Part shown: positions 1 through 11,461 of the stretch, piece after piece
How positions within the stretch are numbered: the first letter of the stretch is position 1
Layout: the number at the start of each line of letters is the position of its first letter
Assembly (NCBI GenBank): GCA_019925095.2
Contig: CM034392.1
Span: forward strand, 18,580,387 to 18,644,386
Direction of reading: 5' to 3'
DNA length: 64,000 nucleotides
DNA from: Dendrolimus kikuchii
Lineage: Eukaryota > Arthropoda > Insecta > Lepidoptera > Lasiocampidae
Made by a program: the position numbers and the translations under genes
Notes under the pieces: generated by a model
The model's input: the letters and a program-made list of their open reading frames with translations, nothing else
Databases searched by the model: none
Told to the model about the DNA's origin: nothing

Positions 1-343
1 TTTCTAATAATTCAACTGCTAAAATTTAAGGTAGGTAGGTAGTTCTAACTAGTTGTTAATTGTAGGGCTCGACTATTGTTTCTGAATATCTACTATAATT
101 TGTATACAATTATAATTTATAAGCGTGCTCTTAAAAATTAAATTTGTTTTATTTATCGAAAACGCACTCAAAATGTAGATTTATAAATTTATAAAGCACT
201 TCTTTAATAATAATAGTGGCAAATCAAATTTATCTCTCGTAAAGATTTTATTTGTAAGACAATGCGAAATGGAGTAAAATATTAATGGACTTCGCCTTTT
301 TCGTATGTGACGGTACACACTTTCCATAAAGTGGGCAATTATA

Positions 344-470
344 GCCCGTTTCTGTATCTTACTAACCGTAAATCTCCTTCCTATTGATTAAAACTTGACA
401 TAAGCTCCATACAAGTATTGTCAAAATTCAAACGATGGTAAAATAAGTGAATGAAAAGTAAGATGTAGAT
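344..470. mobile_element. palindromic MITE, family P (copy 1)
   Basis: A short non-coding element of about 130 bp with inverted ends (tttctgtatctta near 352, taagatg at 459-465). Its inner inverted pair is ttgacataagctcc and attgtcaaaa. Related copies lie at 2667, 8349, 11149, 21869, 33821 and 63169. Confidence 0.6.
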
Positions 471-576
471 CTACAGCAATACAAAAAATTGTCCCGACGC
501 CAACTTAGCACGTATGGACCGACCTGAGAATTCTGATACTTGTGAGTTGTTGTATTTTTATTGCATCATTTTACAG

Positions 577-775
577 GGGACCATCGTCGGTCATTGTACA
601 TAGAAGAACCAATGTATGTACCACACCCGATGATATATGAACCAATTTACGGAGCTATAATGCCGCCACCGCCGCCTGGATATTTACCTCCGCCCAGATC
701 TAGAATATCACTACCGTATCAGCCGGAGTACGTCATGGCCGGACTGGGCTATGGAAAACCTAGAAAGCATTCGAG
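577..775 (+). CDS. internal exon of the Pro/Tyr-rich gene
   Basis: This exon codes for 66 residues including YIEEPMYVPHPMIYEPIYGA and the poly-proline stretch. It enters with one base and leaves with two bases of split codons. The upstream exon is not in the window, and 1-576 shows no coding sequence. Confidence 0.6.
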
Positions 776-3700
776 GTAAATCTTTAAGACATATTTATTT
801 CGACTTGTAAATTATGACTAGAGCTTTGTATTCTAGATATTACTTGCCAGCATTCTGAGTACGCTACCCAATGATAATAGTTTTGCAAGTCTTGTCATTT
901 TATCTATGCCTTCTATTGAGCAATAATTAAGTATTCTTCTCGAAATCTAAGTAATCAGGTAGAAAGGAATATTTTTAGATGTTATGTTTATCCTATTATC
1001 ATGCGGCTTCGTTTCAATCACTCACTTCAATCTTCAAAATGGTGTCCCTGTTAGAACTCTTTCGTATTTTTATTCTTAATTTATTTTATTTATAAGAGAA
1101 TATAATTTTTGTTGATCCTAGATTTGTATTAGTTATCAAATCTATGTATTTTCACCATCGTTGTCCAGCGTATAATTTCAATATTCATACAGTCCTTAAC
1201 AGTCTACGTAAAACGTGGAAGAAATAGTATTCCTTTTCCATGGTAAAACTACCAAATTTTCTGGGATACGAATGATTAACGTAACAAAAAGTTTTATCCT
1301 TCGCCATATTGCTATGTTGTTATAAAGCGTCATACAATGTAAAATTTTATTTAGACTCTAAGCATTTCTCGCTTTGTTATTAGCCAACCTGGATTCAAAA
1401 GTTTCGTTATCAATTCCTGGAGGCACAGAGATGGAAGACAATATTTGTACTTGGCAGCATAAAAGAATAAAATACTTCTATATCCGTTCGCTGTACATCG
1501 GTAAATATTCGTGATTCGAAAAATTCAACGGATTTCCTTATATTAGCGCCCGACTAGAGACGTAAAGATTGTAACTTGTTTATCTTGAAAATATACCTAC
1601 CTAAGGTTTTTTGGTTTAGTGGTTATATTTTTTGTACTTATTTAAAGTAGCTTTGGTAATTCCCCTTATTCAAATATCAGAATAGAACACCCCTGTTCGT
1701 GCCTACCCCGCAAGGGAACTGGCGTGAAGTTATGTATGTATGTGTATGTAGAATAGAACAAGTACCTAAACGTAATAAACAGGTTGGTGTATTATAAAAA
1801 AAAAACATTTTTCACGCATTGAAGACCTTGTCATGTCAATTTCAAAGGCATTTCGCACATGCACATTCTTACGAAAAAAGATCTAACCACAGTAGCCGCT
1901 TATTGACTAGACAGGAATTGCTCAACTTATAACTGCAATAGACATCACATGAAATAGCATTTTATTGTGATAACGACGTATAAAATGTAGTAAATAGCTC
2001 CGTTACGGGCTGTAAACACGACATAGACTGAGGCTTGAGTAGTGTTTTCCACTGTATCTGACATAAATCGTGACCTTTAACCGGCTCATCATTTAAATAT
2101 TGTCCTTTTAATATTTGTTTCCTGGCTTTTTCCAGGTATACGTAAGTTTTAATTCAAAATTAAATTAATTTTCACGGAATTTTAAATCATGATCGTTGTG
2201 ATACATACATACACACATAGCTTCACGCCAGTTCCCTTGCGGGGTAGGCACGAACAACAGAGCGCCATTCAGGCTTATTCTTACACACCTCACTCGCTTC
2301 TTTGACATTCATAGCTCTTGTCATGCACGCTCGTCTGTTCTTAAGGCTCCTGACACCACCTTCTGCTAGTATACGATCAATTTGATCATGGAAGGCGTGT
2401 CGTGGCCTTCCACGACTTCTGCATCCATCCACTTTTGCATCGTATATCTGTTTAGTCATTCTTTCATCATCATCTTTCTGATACAATTTTGAAATAATAT
2501 TTTATTATTACAATTTATTTAATATTCATAAATATGTGTCATCTTTGAGCTTCAGTATCCAATACTGATATGCTAGAATTTTCCCCAAACGTCTTTCATG
2601 CAGCGAGAATCACAAGTTATACCGTTCTTCAATGAAAAGCTTCAGTCAGGCAAAGATTGTTTAATGTCCGGTTCCTATATCTTACCAATCGTTCATTTGC
2701 CAAAATTCAACCGATGGTAGGGTAAGTGAATGATTAGTAAGATATAAAAAACGGGCATAAATGATTTTCGGTTAGAAGGGATAAGTACCTACATTATAAT
2801 ATGTACAGACTATTCCTTATGGGATGTATTGCTAAATTATTGCGGAATACAACAAATAATCTAATAGGTACAATAAAAGAAAATTTAACTATTTATATTG
2901 TATTCTACCTATAGTCCCTCAAGATTATAAGTATAATAGAATGCTAAGCCGAGAGAGCTGAGAATCCGGACATGCCAATGCCCTATCGCTTGACTGTGGG
3001 TTGTTGTGTTGCCCTTAAGTACAAAGAAAGTGCCCAGCAGCAGTAATTAGTATTCCTACTCCGTTCCTGAAGGTCGTGAATCTTGTAAGCTAGAAATAAG
3101 ACTGTTGTTAAATTACTTTAATTATATATTTTAATACGTTGCCAATGTCCATCCAGCGATGCAACTCAGTTCATGTTCATGTCTCTTAGTTGTAGAAGGC
3201 CAGAGTTGAATATCATGTACATACTCTACCGAACTGTCAGTGATTTAGATTGGATACATTGCAAAACACAAACACCACACGCCACTTGAATCGTAAAAAC
3301 CGCACCGCCTGCCAAAGAAATTTTCACGGCAATGAGATGTTTAAAATAATAGGTATGCACAGAAAACATATTTTACAAAGATTTCTAAACGCCGCCATCT
3401 AATGCATTGCAATTACGATAGCAGAAATCACAGAGAAATGCTTGCACTCTCGTGATAGTGAAAACGGCAAGATAGATAATAATGACATGAATGAGAAATC
3501 ACGTCTTCTTAAAACTGTTTATGGAGTAGATATTTTGCAAGATTTAATATAATATTACGAAGAAGATGCCGTCTCATCCGTAAAAAAATGTTTTCTTCAT
3601 AAAGAACAAGAAATAAAAAATAATAAGCCTTTAGAAAATCAACATTTATAAGATAAATGGTTGATTTTTCGTAAATGGTTGAGGGATGGTACATTTTTGT

Positions 3701-6700
3701 CTTTCAATTTGAGTAAATCAACTAAAGTACATACATACATACATAAGTTCACGCCAGTTCCCTTGCGGGGTAGGCACGAACAACAGAGCGCCCTTTAGGC
3801 TTATTCTTACACACCTCACTTGCTTCTTTGACATTCATAACTCTTGTCATGCACGCTCGTCTGTTCTTAAGGCTCCTGACAGCACCTTCTGCTAGTACAC
3901 GATCAATTTGATCATGGAAGGTGTGTCGTGGCCTTCCACGACTTCTGCATCCATCCACTTTTGTATTGTATATCTGTTTAGTCATTCTTTCATCATGCAT
4001 TCTTTCCACATGCCCGAACCACCGGAGCATTCCTTTCCTTACCTTCACCCCGACACTCTCTTTCAGACCAACTCTCTTTCTTACTTCGGTATTACGAACG
4101 CGGTCCGCGAGCGTCACTCCGCAAATTTTGCGCAGTGCTCGCATCAACTAAAGTGGTCCATATAGGTATATAAACCTTACACTTGTATTATACAATGTCA
4201 TTGAACACCTTCGTGTCCTTCCAGTTCTGCGGCTATCAACCAAATTAAATCCATTCATATTTAAATAAATTAATAAACGAATTATCGTGGGAATGTTTTT
4301 TACTCTGGGCTGGGCTCGGGCCTCCCACTATACCCCTAAGGCGGCTTGGCAGGTTGGACACATCGGTTATCTCGATGTGCAGGTTTCCGCGCGACGTTTT
4401 CCTTCATCGTTAGCACGTGGTAATTGTAACAATATACGCATTGGTCAAAAAACTACCAAAGGATTCAACCCGCGCCCTTTAAAGACTCAAACGAAGTACC
4501 GACGGACGTGAGTGCGCTAACCAGTAAGCTCCCAAGGCTTTATTGATGAAGACTGAAAATTATACATGATCAATTAAACTCGCATTTCTAACTGAAATCT
4601 GTATAATCAAGGTTAAGAGTAACATCAGAATGTAATTTGAGTAAACTAATGCTTGCTAAATAAACACAATTATAATACGCCTTCATGGTAAAGAGGATTA
4701 TGTAAATTCGGTGACTAACAACGTGTAACTTACGATTTTACTAATGTAATACATATTCAGCGTTATTGTTTCAAAGGTAAGTCCCATTGTCATCACGTTT
4801 CACAAAGAGAAGGTGTTAGTATTCAAATATCATTGTTATCAAGTTTCTTAAAGTTAGGTTGATCTTTTTAGGTCTTTTAAGACTGGGGTTTATTTTGTTA
4901 GTCAAATGATTAAAAGTTTCAAAGTTAAACGTCGACATGTAATTAAAAATCTTAACATAATTAATTAAAGTGTCTAATTTAGGATTAAGGTGATAGGAAT
5001 GATAATTCCAGAAGATAAATTAATGTGATTCTTACTATATTATATTATTATTACATAAATACATACCTACGTATTAGAACTTACAATAAAAATATAAACC
5101 TTTCTGTTTAACGTGAGGATACCTTAAATAAAAACAAACATGTAGGCCCCGAAAAAATTTGGAGACCTGGAAATTATAAAGAAAATTTCAATCAGTAACC
5201 CAAAAACCGTACTAGATACCTTACAATAAAGTCAAAGACGGCTAATTATAATTTATTAAAGCAGTAACTATAAGTAGGTAAATACTTAATCTGAAGATAA
5301 AATAATGGGCATTCAAGACTCATATTATATCAGCAAAACATTCGAAACTTGACAGGCAAAAATACATTCGTTTCGTGTACATGTGTGATGTTAGAATAAT
5401 AAATATACTATACCATTAGCGTGTTCGTCTGTGTATTCTAAATAAAAAGTAAGTAAGCTATTTAAACTATAACTAATCATAGATGGATTAAATTTTGTCT
5501 TGAATATACTCAGAAACGACTCAACGGAATTCTTAAAAAAATTAAGAATGATGTATGGATCAGGCTTCAGAAGATATGAGTGTGAAGCAAAATCTCTCGC
5601 GAGCTATTACAACCCTATCATTTTGCATTTATTGCCGACTAGACAGCTCATTGACATCAATCGCCTAATTATCGATCAGAAACAAATATATATAAATATT
5701 ATATATACCAAATCTTTTACAAACTTAGTAGTTTTGGTAATTAGCCAAAGCCCTCCAGCTACGGATATGGTTTCTGGTAAAACCGGGTTCGGTATATCTT
5801 TGGGTCCCGCAAGTTTGATTCTCCAATACTATACTATAGTTAATAAGGTTATAGTATAACAAAAGTCCGTTCAGTGCATTTTTTTTTAAAACATCAAACT
5901 ACTTGGGACTAACAGAAAGAAGAGGCAGGCTCAGCTAGTATCTTAAAACTAGTGTATATACTATAATTATTGTAAACACTCGATTATAATGACAAATGCC
6001 GTGTGAACATGAACTAGTTTTTGCTTCCTACAAATGAAAGTTCCATCTGTGAGAATTTAACTTGCTTTTCTTTTGTGTGGAGAAACGTAGGTACTTAACA
6101 TTGACCCCAGGTGACCGTTGTTCATAAGGGTCATGCACTTAGTGTTATCATGGAAAAAGTTTATGAATAACAACGGCCCAGTAAAAAGATATAACTCTGA
6201 AAGGCCCTTGAAATTATAAAAATTCCACAACAATGTTCATATATAAACGAGCGGGCTTTTTTTTATTATTAACAACTCTACGGACTCGAGTTCCGTACCC
6301 TTTTTTATAACTTAATTACTAGATTTAATTTTTTGAATTTAACACGCTTATAAATTATTTTGGCTCTTGTGTGTGACATTAATTTATTGATTTTCGTGTT
6401 GAGGTGTATGTATCTTACAAATAACTTATTATATTAATTTATTCTAGTTTTAATACTAAACTTGTACTAATGTAGAGTGTATCTGTTACATGCTGGTGTT
6501 GTGAGGAAGTGCATGTGCAGTGTGGGCCTTATATCTATACTTATATGTATTGTCCTATCTAGTGCCATGTGTGTTGTTTTTTTTCTTTTCTGTGCCTGGA
6601 TTATTAATTTTTAGGCTCTTTGTGTGTCTTGGTTTGTTTGTGAACGAGCGGGCTTAAAAATACCTTTTTATCATCATACTTTTAAAATATAGTGATAGAA

Positions 6701-9005
6701 ATAATTTGAATTATTGTTCAAACAATTAATACGCCATTTGATTCGTTAAAGAAATGACGTCATAACTCACTACGCATGTATAAAATCTGGGCGGCTTCGG
6801 CGTTTTGTAAGATGATAAAAAATATCTCAGCTTATTTGAATGTCAACTACCCTAAATGCAAGTCATTGTTTTCTTGTGTTTTGATATATTATAAAAACAC
6901 CTCTAGGTATTCAAAATATTCAAATAATATTGAAATGTACAAGAAGGTGTTTAAAGTAAATACCAATATTTATTACAACGTCAGGCCAAACCAGTCCATA
7001 ATTACTAGTTTTATCTAAATGTGTTTTAATAAGTTTCTTGTCAATTTCACATTTAAAAAGAGCCTCAGTATTAAATAAATATTTATGAATACAGAATATA
7101 AATAAAATAATAATCGATATTTTGACTGGAACAAGAGAATCCAGTAGTTACTTCGCTAAGCTCTATACAGATATATTTTACATACATATATACATAAATA
7201 ACTTCACGCCAATTCCCTTGCGGGGTAGGCACGAACAACAGAGCGCCATTTAGGCTTATTCTTACACACCTCACTTGCTTCTTTGACATTCATAACTCTT
7301 GTCATGCACGCTGGTCTGTTCTTAAGGCTCCTGACTTCACCTTCTGCTAGTACACGATCAGATATATTTTCTACTACTTAAATTTGTTTAAGGGATAACG
7401 TAGAGCTAATAAAGAAAACAAATAACCGCTAAATAAACTAATGTAATCAAAAAATATAATCAAACCATAAAAAAAATACGATTGCTTAATTCATGTAAAA
7501 AGGTATTTGAATTACAAATAATACATTATTAAAATACGAATTCATGACATATCATTAATCATTATACAATATAACACAACATTAGAAAATTGCGGAAACA
7601 CAATTTTTCACCGACTAAAGGCATAAGAGCAATTACAACAGTAACTCACAAATTTCTAGTCACGGGTTACAGAACGTATCTTTGTAAAATATTGATGGTA
7701 TTCTAGAAAGTAATCCATGTTCATCTAAACAGGTAAATCGACTCATCTTGTTTACCTATACGTGTTAAAATACGTAGGTAACTATATACCTGTCTCTGTA
7801 AGACAAACGCCTAGCCAGTAACTTAGTATGACGCTGACTTAGCGCTTGAACTTTTAAAAATAATTTAAAGTGCATATATAGCATCTTTCCTTTATTTGCG
7901 TTTCAAAAAGATAAACTTCGCGTCTCCGCGATGACTTTTCATAACATTCAAATGAAAACCAATAGAGATAACTTTAATACCCGAAATTTACAATGCCAAT
8001 GCCAATATTACCAGAAGCCGAATAATTTGCGTAGTATGTATGTATTCCCTATTCACAATAACTTGACGCGTAGGGTTATCAAAATCTAAAAATTAACATC
8101 ACTTAATATCATGTTATAAAATAGTTTATAAATAGATATTATTTAAAAAAAAATATCTTAATTTTTGTTGAAATTGTCTAGTAACTATCGCGATTTTAGC
8201 TTTAACTTTTTTAGGTTAATTAATTCATTAATTATTATTATTTTTTATTTATTTTATTAACTTTAGCTTTAGGTGTTTATATTTTTGGTTGTTGGTAACC
8301 CTGCGCTGCCTGTGAACAAGGAATGCCTAATGTATTGCAATGAATGGTCGGTTGCTATATGTTATTATACATTCAATCGCCTAATTATTGATAGAAATTT
8401 GACATTCCTTGTATGGAACTTATGTCAAATTGTAACCAATTGTAAAACGTATCAACGGTTAGTAAGATATAGGAACAGGGTATAAGTGGAATCGAATCTT
8501 GATTGGCAGGCACGCAAACCGCTTAGGCAGTTCAAAACAAGACAACTCTAAGTAAGTTATGCACGAAAGCTAATAAACTTACGTGCAGTGTTCTCCTGTT
8601 CTCACATTGCGTCTGAAGACACAAAATAAAGCTAGAAGTTTTTTTATGAATATAAATATCGATAACTAATATCGTTTCTGTGTAAATAGATGTAACTATT
8701 TAAGAAAGGGCAATAGGGGGCTGACAATCCGTGAGCTGCCATAAACGTCATGTTTAAAACTCCCTTAAAAATGATAATAACTTCGTTGGTGTGTTAATTT
8801 AATTAAAATTATTTTTTCTAGAATGATGGACGCATACGAGCACCTCAGGGAGACGTATGAGAGCTTATCGCCAGAGTATGAAGACTGGGCTCGACCATTC
8901 CCAAAGACAGCGCCTAACAATTTCCACCTCTCACGATATGGACACTTGCAGATTGACTACTCGTGTAGTTGGAATTCACTCGACAGGCTTATTCGAAATC
9001 AATAG
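577..9005 (+). CDS. 3' end of an unrecognised gene with Pro/Tyr-rich C-terminus (two exons)
   Basis: Two exons at 577-775 and 8822-9005 join in frame. The first begins after ttttacag and ends at a gtaaat donor with two bases of a codon (AG); the second begins after ttttttctag with A, giving AGA (Arg), and runs to a TAG stop at 9003-9005. The joined piece encodes about 127 residues and is open at its N-terminus, so the gene starts left of the window. It contains a run of five prolines followed by PGYLPPP, many Tyr and His, and ends in YGHLQIDYSCSWNSLDRLI plus three residues. There is no membrane segment in this part. Such a tail would suit the cytoplasmic end of a receptor or adhesion protein, but that is inference and I do not recognise the family. 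ATTAAA at 9074-9079 and AATAAA near 9366 are possible poly(A) signals. The 8 kb intron is filled with repeats. Confidence 0.6.
1690..1749 (+). mobile_element. 60-bp LINE insertion, (ATGT)n-tailed family, copy 1
   Basis: This is a tiny 3' fragment (gttcgtgcctaccccgcaag, then ggaactggcgtgaagttatg and a tatg-rich tail). The 11-bp TSD agaatagaaca flanks it at 1679-1689 and 1750-1760. It is the only plus-oriented copy of the family in the window. Confidence 0.8.
2206..2478 (-). mobile_element. LINE 3' fragment, (ATGT)n-tailed family, copy 2
   Basis: On the minus strand the end of the LINE protein is readable: ERMTKQIYDAKVDGCRSRGR, then RPRHAFHDQIDRILAEGGVR, ending PARELA. This is the basic tail seen downstream of reverse transcriptase in RTE-like LINEs. 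A possible short duplication, tgataca, flanks it at 2199-2205 and 2479-2485. Confidence 0.75.
2667..2761. mobile_element. palindromic MITE, family P (copy 2, internally deleted)
   Basis: The copy begins cggttcctatatcttacc and ends agtaagatataaaaaacggg. The central inverted pair (ttgacataa / atgtcaaa) seen in other copies has been lost. Confidence 0.6.
3729..4142 (-). mobile_element. LINE 3' fragment, (ATGT)n-tailed family, copy 3 (longest)
   Basis: A 5'-truncated LINE insertion bounded by the 12-bp TSD atcaactaaagt (3717-3728 and 4143-4154). The minus strand encodes the last 132 residues of the LINE protein without a stop, including LRWFGHVERMHDERMTKQIY and the RSRGRPRHTFHDQIDRVLAE tail. The 3' end is followed by tatgtatgtatgtatg. 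The open frame and clean duplication indicate a fairly recent insertion. Confidence 0.85.
4290..4525 (-). mobile_element. tRNA-related SINE, minus strand
   Basis: Read on the minus strand, the element starts ggttagcgcactcacgtccg and carries a B-box-like ggttgaatcc near 4463-4472. The right-hand part (reading gcacatcgagataaccgatg on the minus strand) matches the SINE at 57418-57720. Confidence 0.6.
4530..6245. other. AT-rich intron sequence, no gene seen
   Basis: This is part of the large intron of the first gene. A 119-codon open frame at 5500-5859 has neither splice context nor recognisable motifs. Confidence 0.5.
6259..6642 (-). mobile_element. 384-bp retroposed insertion with 13-bp TSD
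   Basis: A perfect 13-bp direct repeat, aacgagcgggctt, occurs at 6246-6258 and 6643-6655. Right after the left copy lies a T-rich run (ttttttattattaacaac), which on the minus strand is an A-rich 3' tail. The body is AT-rich and non-coding, with a 3' end reading gggtacggaactcgagtccg on the minus strand. This fits a 5'-truncated LINE or a SINE inserted by target-primed reverse transcription. I do not recognise the family. Confidence 0.75.
7180..7358 (-). mobile_element. LINE 3' fragment, (ATGT)n-tailed family, copy 4
   Basis: The TSD cagatatatttt (12 bp) lies at 7168-7179 and 7359-7370. Between the two copies is the usual minus-strand LINE end with tatgta tail. It is truncated inside the basic C-terminal coding region. 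Confidence 0.8.
8349..8484. mobile_element. palindromic MITE, family P (copy 3)
   Basis: The copy contains atttgacattccttgtatgg, then acttatgtcaaattgtaacc, and ends gttagtaagatataggaaca. It sits in the last intron of the first gene. Confidence 0.6.
8822..9005 (+). CDS. terminal coding exon of the Pro/Tyr-rich gene
   Basis: This exon encodes the last 60 residues (MMDAYEHLRETYESLSPEYE onward) and the stop codon. Its first base completes the Arg codon split by the intron, so the phase matches the 577-775 exon. Confidence 0.6.
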
Positions 9006-9157
9006 ATTTTGTATAAGTACTTTTCTGTATATATTAAGACAATATAGAAAATTCATAACACATTCATTGTGGCATTAAAGAATATTGTATTGATTATGTT
9101 TGCGTAATACATTTTCAATTAAATCTTCTATTTTTTCTGAAACTTTCGTGTATGTTA

Positions 9158-9228
9158 ACCGTTAAAACGTAGTTTTAATTAAGTATGTGTAAAAATTTTA
9201 TGGTCGCGAAAAATTAAGAAAATACTAA
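9158..9228 (+). mobile_element. Penelope-type terminal-repeat fragment
   Basis: The stretch aaccgttaaaacgtagtttt ... tcgcgaaaaattaagaaaat recurs at 12343-12412 and 43555-43662. The motif gttttaacggttttaagcgc near the Penelope ORF end (45930) is the same sequence in the other orientation. It is a short, decayed piece. Confidence 0.4.
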
Positions 9229-10091
9229 TTTGAGTTTGTCTGAACTAAATAGGTACAAACCACTCGATGAATGTGTTAGGAATATACAAAAATACGACTT
9301 TCTTATATAACGTAGCATTCTGAGAAAAAATTGTTAAAATCGTTATGCCAAGTTAATTAGATTCCTAATAAAACTTGTAAAAAAAGTAAAGTAAACATAA
9401 CATTACGATTGTGTTTATTCTTAAAATAATGTATGAGAACATAAGTTATGTGAGCATACAAACAATCTCATTACACAATAAGCAGATGTGTTGTAAAATG
9501 TATATTAATAGTTTTTGTGCTCAATTTATTTCTTTTTTTATTTATATAGAAGCTATGTTGCAATCAAATCAAATTACTATTAAGACTTGCGATTGTCTAG
9601 GTTGTAATAAATTGAATTAATTTTATATCACAAAATGTATTAGTTAATGAAATGAGATTACTCTAAGACTATTAGACAATAAAATAGGTGCTACTGCGTT
9701 TAATATAATTAATTTTCAATGAAATTGTACTTTTTGTAAACTATAATAGCCAAAGATAATTAAATGTTTTTCTTAATAATATTTATTGTTTTATTTCGAA
9801 ACAGTTTATAATATAGCGCAGTGCGATTATACGAGTACGCCTATAAATGCCAGAGTCGTTATTAGTTCAGCGAATGCCTCGCAATTCTAGTCGCAAGAAA
9901 AAATAAAATAGCGAACCCCGCCCTTCGAAATGAATCGTTACTAAGATGATGATGTCTCTAGTCGTAACCATTGGAGGAACACGCGGGTGTTTTTAGTGGT
10001 TGCCAGTCTAATTAACCCCCTCATCTCTTAGCATAGTATATGAAATATTTCCATCTCAACAAAAACAGAGCATTTTAAATTTAGTGAACAC

Positions 10092-10331
10092 ATATCGAGT
10101 CTTTACCGCCATTTTATCGTAAGCGACTTTGGACCAAGTATATTTTTTGTTGCAAAAGGTATTTTGAACTATTATCTCGTTTTAAAACTTTCAGGTTTTG
10201 ATTCAGTAAAGTCTAGTCTGACTAAAATTGGAAGTCTTAAAACAAAATATTAGTTTAAAATATCTTTTGCAACAAAAATATAGTTAGGTCCAAATGTCGC
10301 TTACGATAAAATGGTGATAAAGGCTCGATAT
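10092..10331. mobile_element. MITE with ~43-bp imperfect terminal inverted repeats
   Basis: The left end atatcgagtctttaccgcca (continuing ttttatcgtaagcgactttg) is mirrored by the right end (cgcttacgataaaatggtga, then taaaggctcgatat). A second inner pair is tgcaaaaggtattttgaac against tttaaaatatcttttgca. There is no coding capacity. Confidence 0.7.
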
Positions 10332-10397
10332 TTTCTGTTAATATAGGGACCAGCATTCCACGAAAGAAATGTGTTTTCTAAAAAGTAGTTGGATGAT

Positions 10398-10452
10398 TAA
10401 TATTAATAATAAATAGCTTGGGTAAAGACCCAAGCTATTAATTATTAATATT
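10398..10452. repeat. tight hairpin
   Basis: A 12-bp perfect stem (aatagcttgggt / acccaagctatt, 10412-10423 and 10428-10439) with a 4-nt loop extends imperfectly through aat/att-rich arms. It may be a short foldback element. Confidence 0.55.
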
Positions 10453-10743
10453 TATCAATACATTATTGTTATTTATTTGAAAGTATCAATTTGTAAAAGA
10501 AATATTTTGACATTATTCCTTCTGTGGTTTTGATTAGAATAAAACCAAATATTAAATTCGTTTTGTCTTTCTTTTGTATCACATCCATACTTGAATATTG
10601 TAAATGTGAAAGCAATTCTGTGTGTGTCTTTTATGCTTTCACTGAAAAACTACGAGGCCGTTTTGGCGGAATACTTCTCATCCCGAAAAAAAGATAGTTT
10701 ATTTATTGGGATATTCGGAATTTTCCAGGGGTAAATAGATATT

Positions 10744-11096
10744 TTTTTTTTTATTGCAGGAGCTCAGCAGTCAGGCAGACGGCCCACTTGATGTTAAGCG
10801 GTTACCATCGCCTATAGACATTTGCAACACCAAAGGTGCTACAAATGCGCTGCTGCTCTCTTAAGGGAGACTGGAACCTGATCACTAATTCCGGAACACA
10901 GTTGTGTTCCGGCATTTACAACGGCGTTAACAACTATGAGTTCATAGTTGTTATGGCGACATACTTTAGACCAGGGGTGGTAGCCATCCAGTCGGGCAAA
11001 TGCCCTACTACCTGGCTGTGGGTTATTTTGTCGCCTCTTACGACAGGCCGCCCGGCCGCAGGAATATTGTATTCTTTCTCCGTTCCTGCACGGATA
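10744..11096 (+). mobile_element. dispersed repeat family A, copy 1
   Basis: This repeat runs from tttattgcaggagctcagca to ctttctccgttcctgcacgg. Landmarks are caggcagacggcccacttga, ggtgctacaaatgcgctgct and ctcttacgacaggccgcccg. Copies lie at 20785 (minus), 34044, 43283 and 63388. Its GC content is well above the surroundings. No tRNA-like promoter or ORF is evident, so the class is unknown. This copy carries an extra near-palindromic insert around 10900-10950. Confidence 0.75.
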
Positions 11097-11148
11097 AAAA
11101 AAATTAAAGCAATTTATCTGGGTTATGTAACGCTTGCTCTCTAATGAC

Positions 11149-11279
11149 AGGTTGCGATATCTTACTATCCATTCATTTACCTTCTTATCGGTTAAATTTT
11201 GACATAATCTTCATATAATGTCAAATTTTTACCGATGATAAGGCAAGTGAATAAATAGTAACATATAGGAACGGGTCGT
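11149..11279. mobile_element. palindromic MITE, family P (copy 4)
   Basis: It starts gcgatatcttactatccatt and ends agtaacatataggaacgggt. The centre pairs ttgacataatcttc with ataatgtcaaat. Confidence 0.6.
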
Positions 11280-11334
11280 AATTAAATTAGGATTACTCAA
11301 TAATTATGTTTTATCCGCGGCTTCGCCAAGTAAC

Positions 11335-11461
11335 ATACATACATACATACATGACTTCACGCTAGTTCCCTTGCGGGGTAGGCACGAACAACAGAGCGCC
11401 ATTTAGGCCCATTCTTACACACCTCACTTGCTTCTTTGACATTCATAACTCTTGTAAGTAA
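11335..11461 (-). mobile_element. LINE 3' fragment, (ATGT)n-tailed family, copy 5
   Basis: The flanking 9-bp repeat ccaagtaac lies at 11326-11334 and 11462-11470. The tail reads acatacatacatacatacat on the plus strand, followed by the conserved LINE end. Confidence 0.75.

Noticed and set aside
5500..5859. 119-codon plus-strand ORF
   Set aside because: No motif, codon bias or splice support; it lies in an AT-rich intron.
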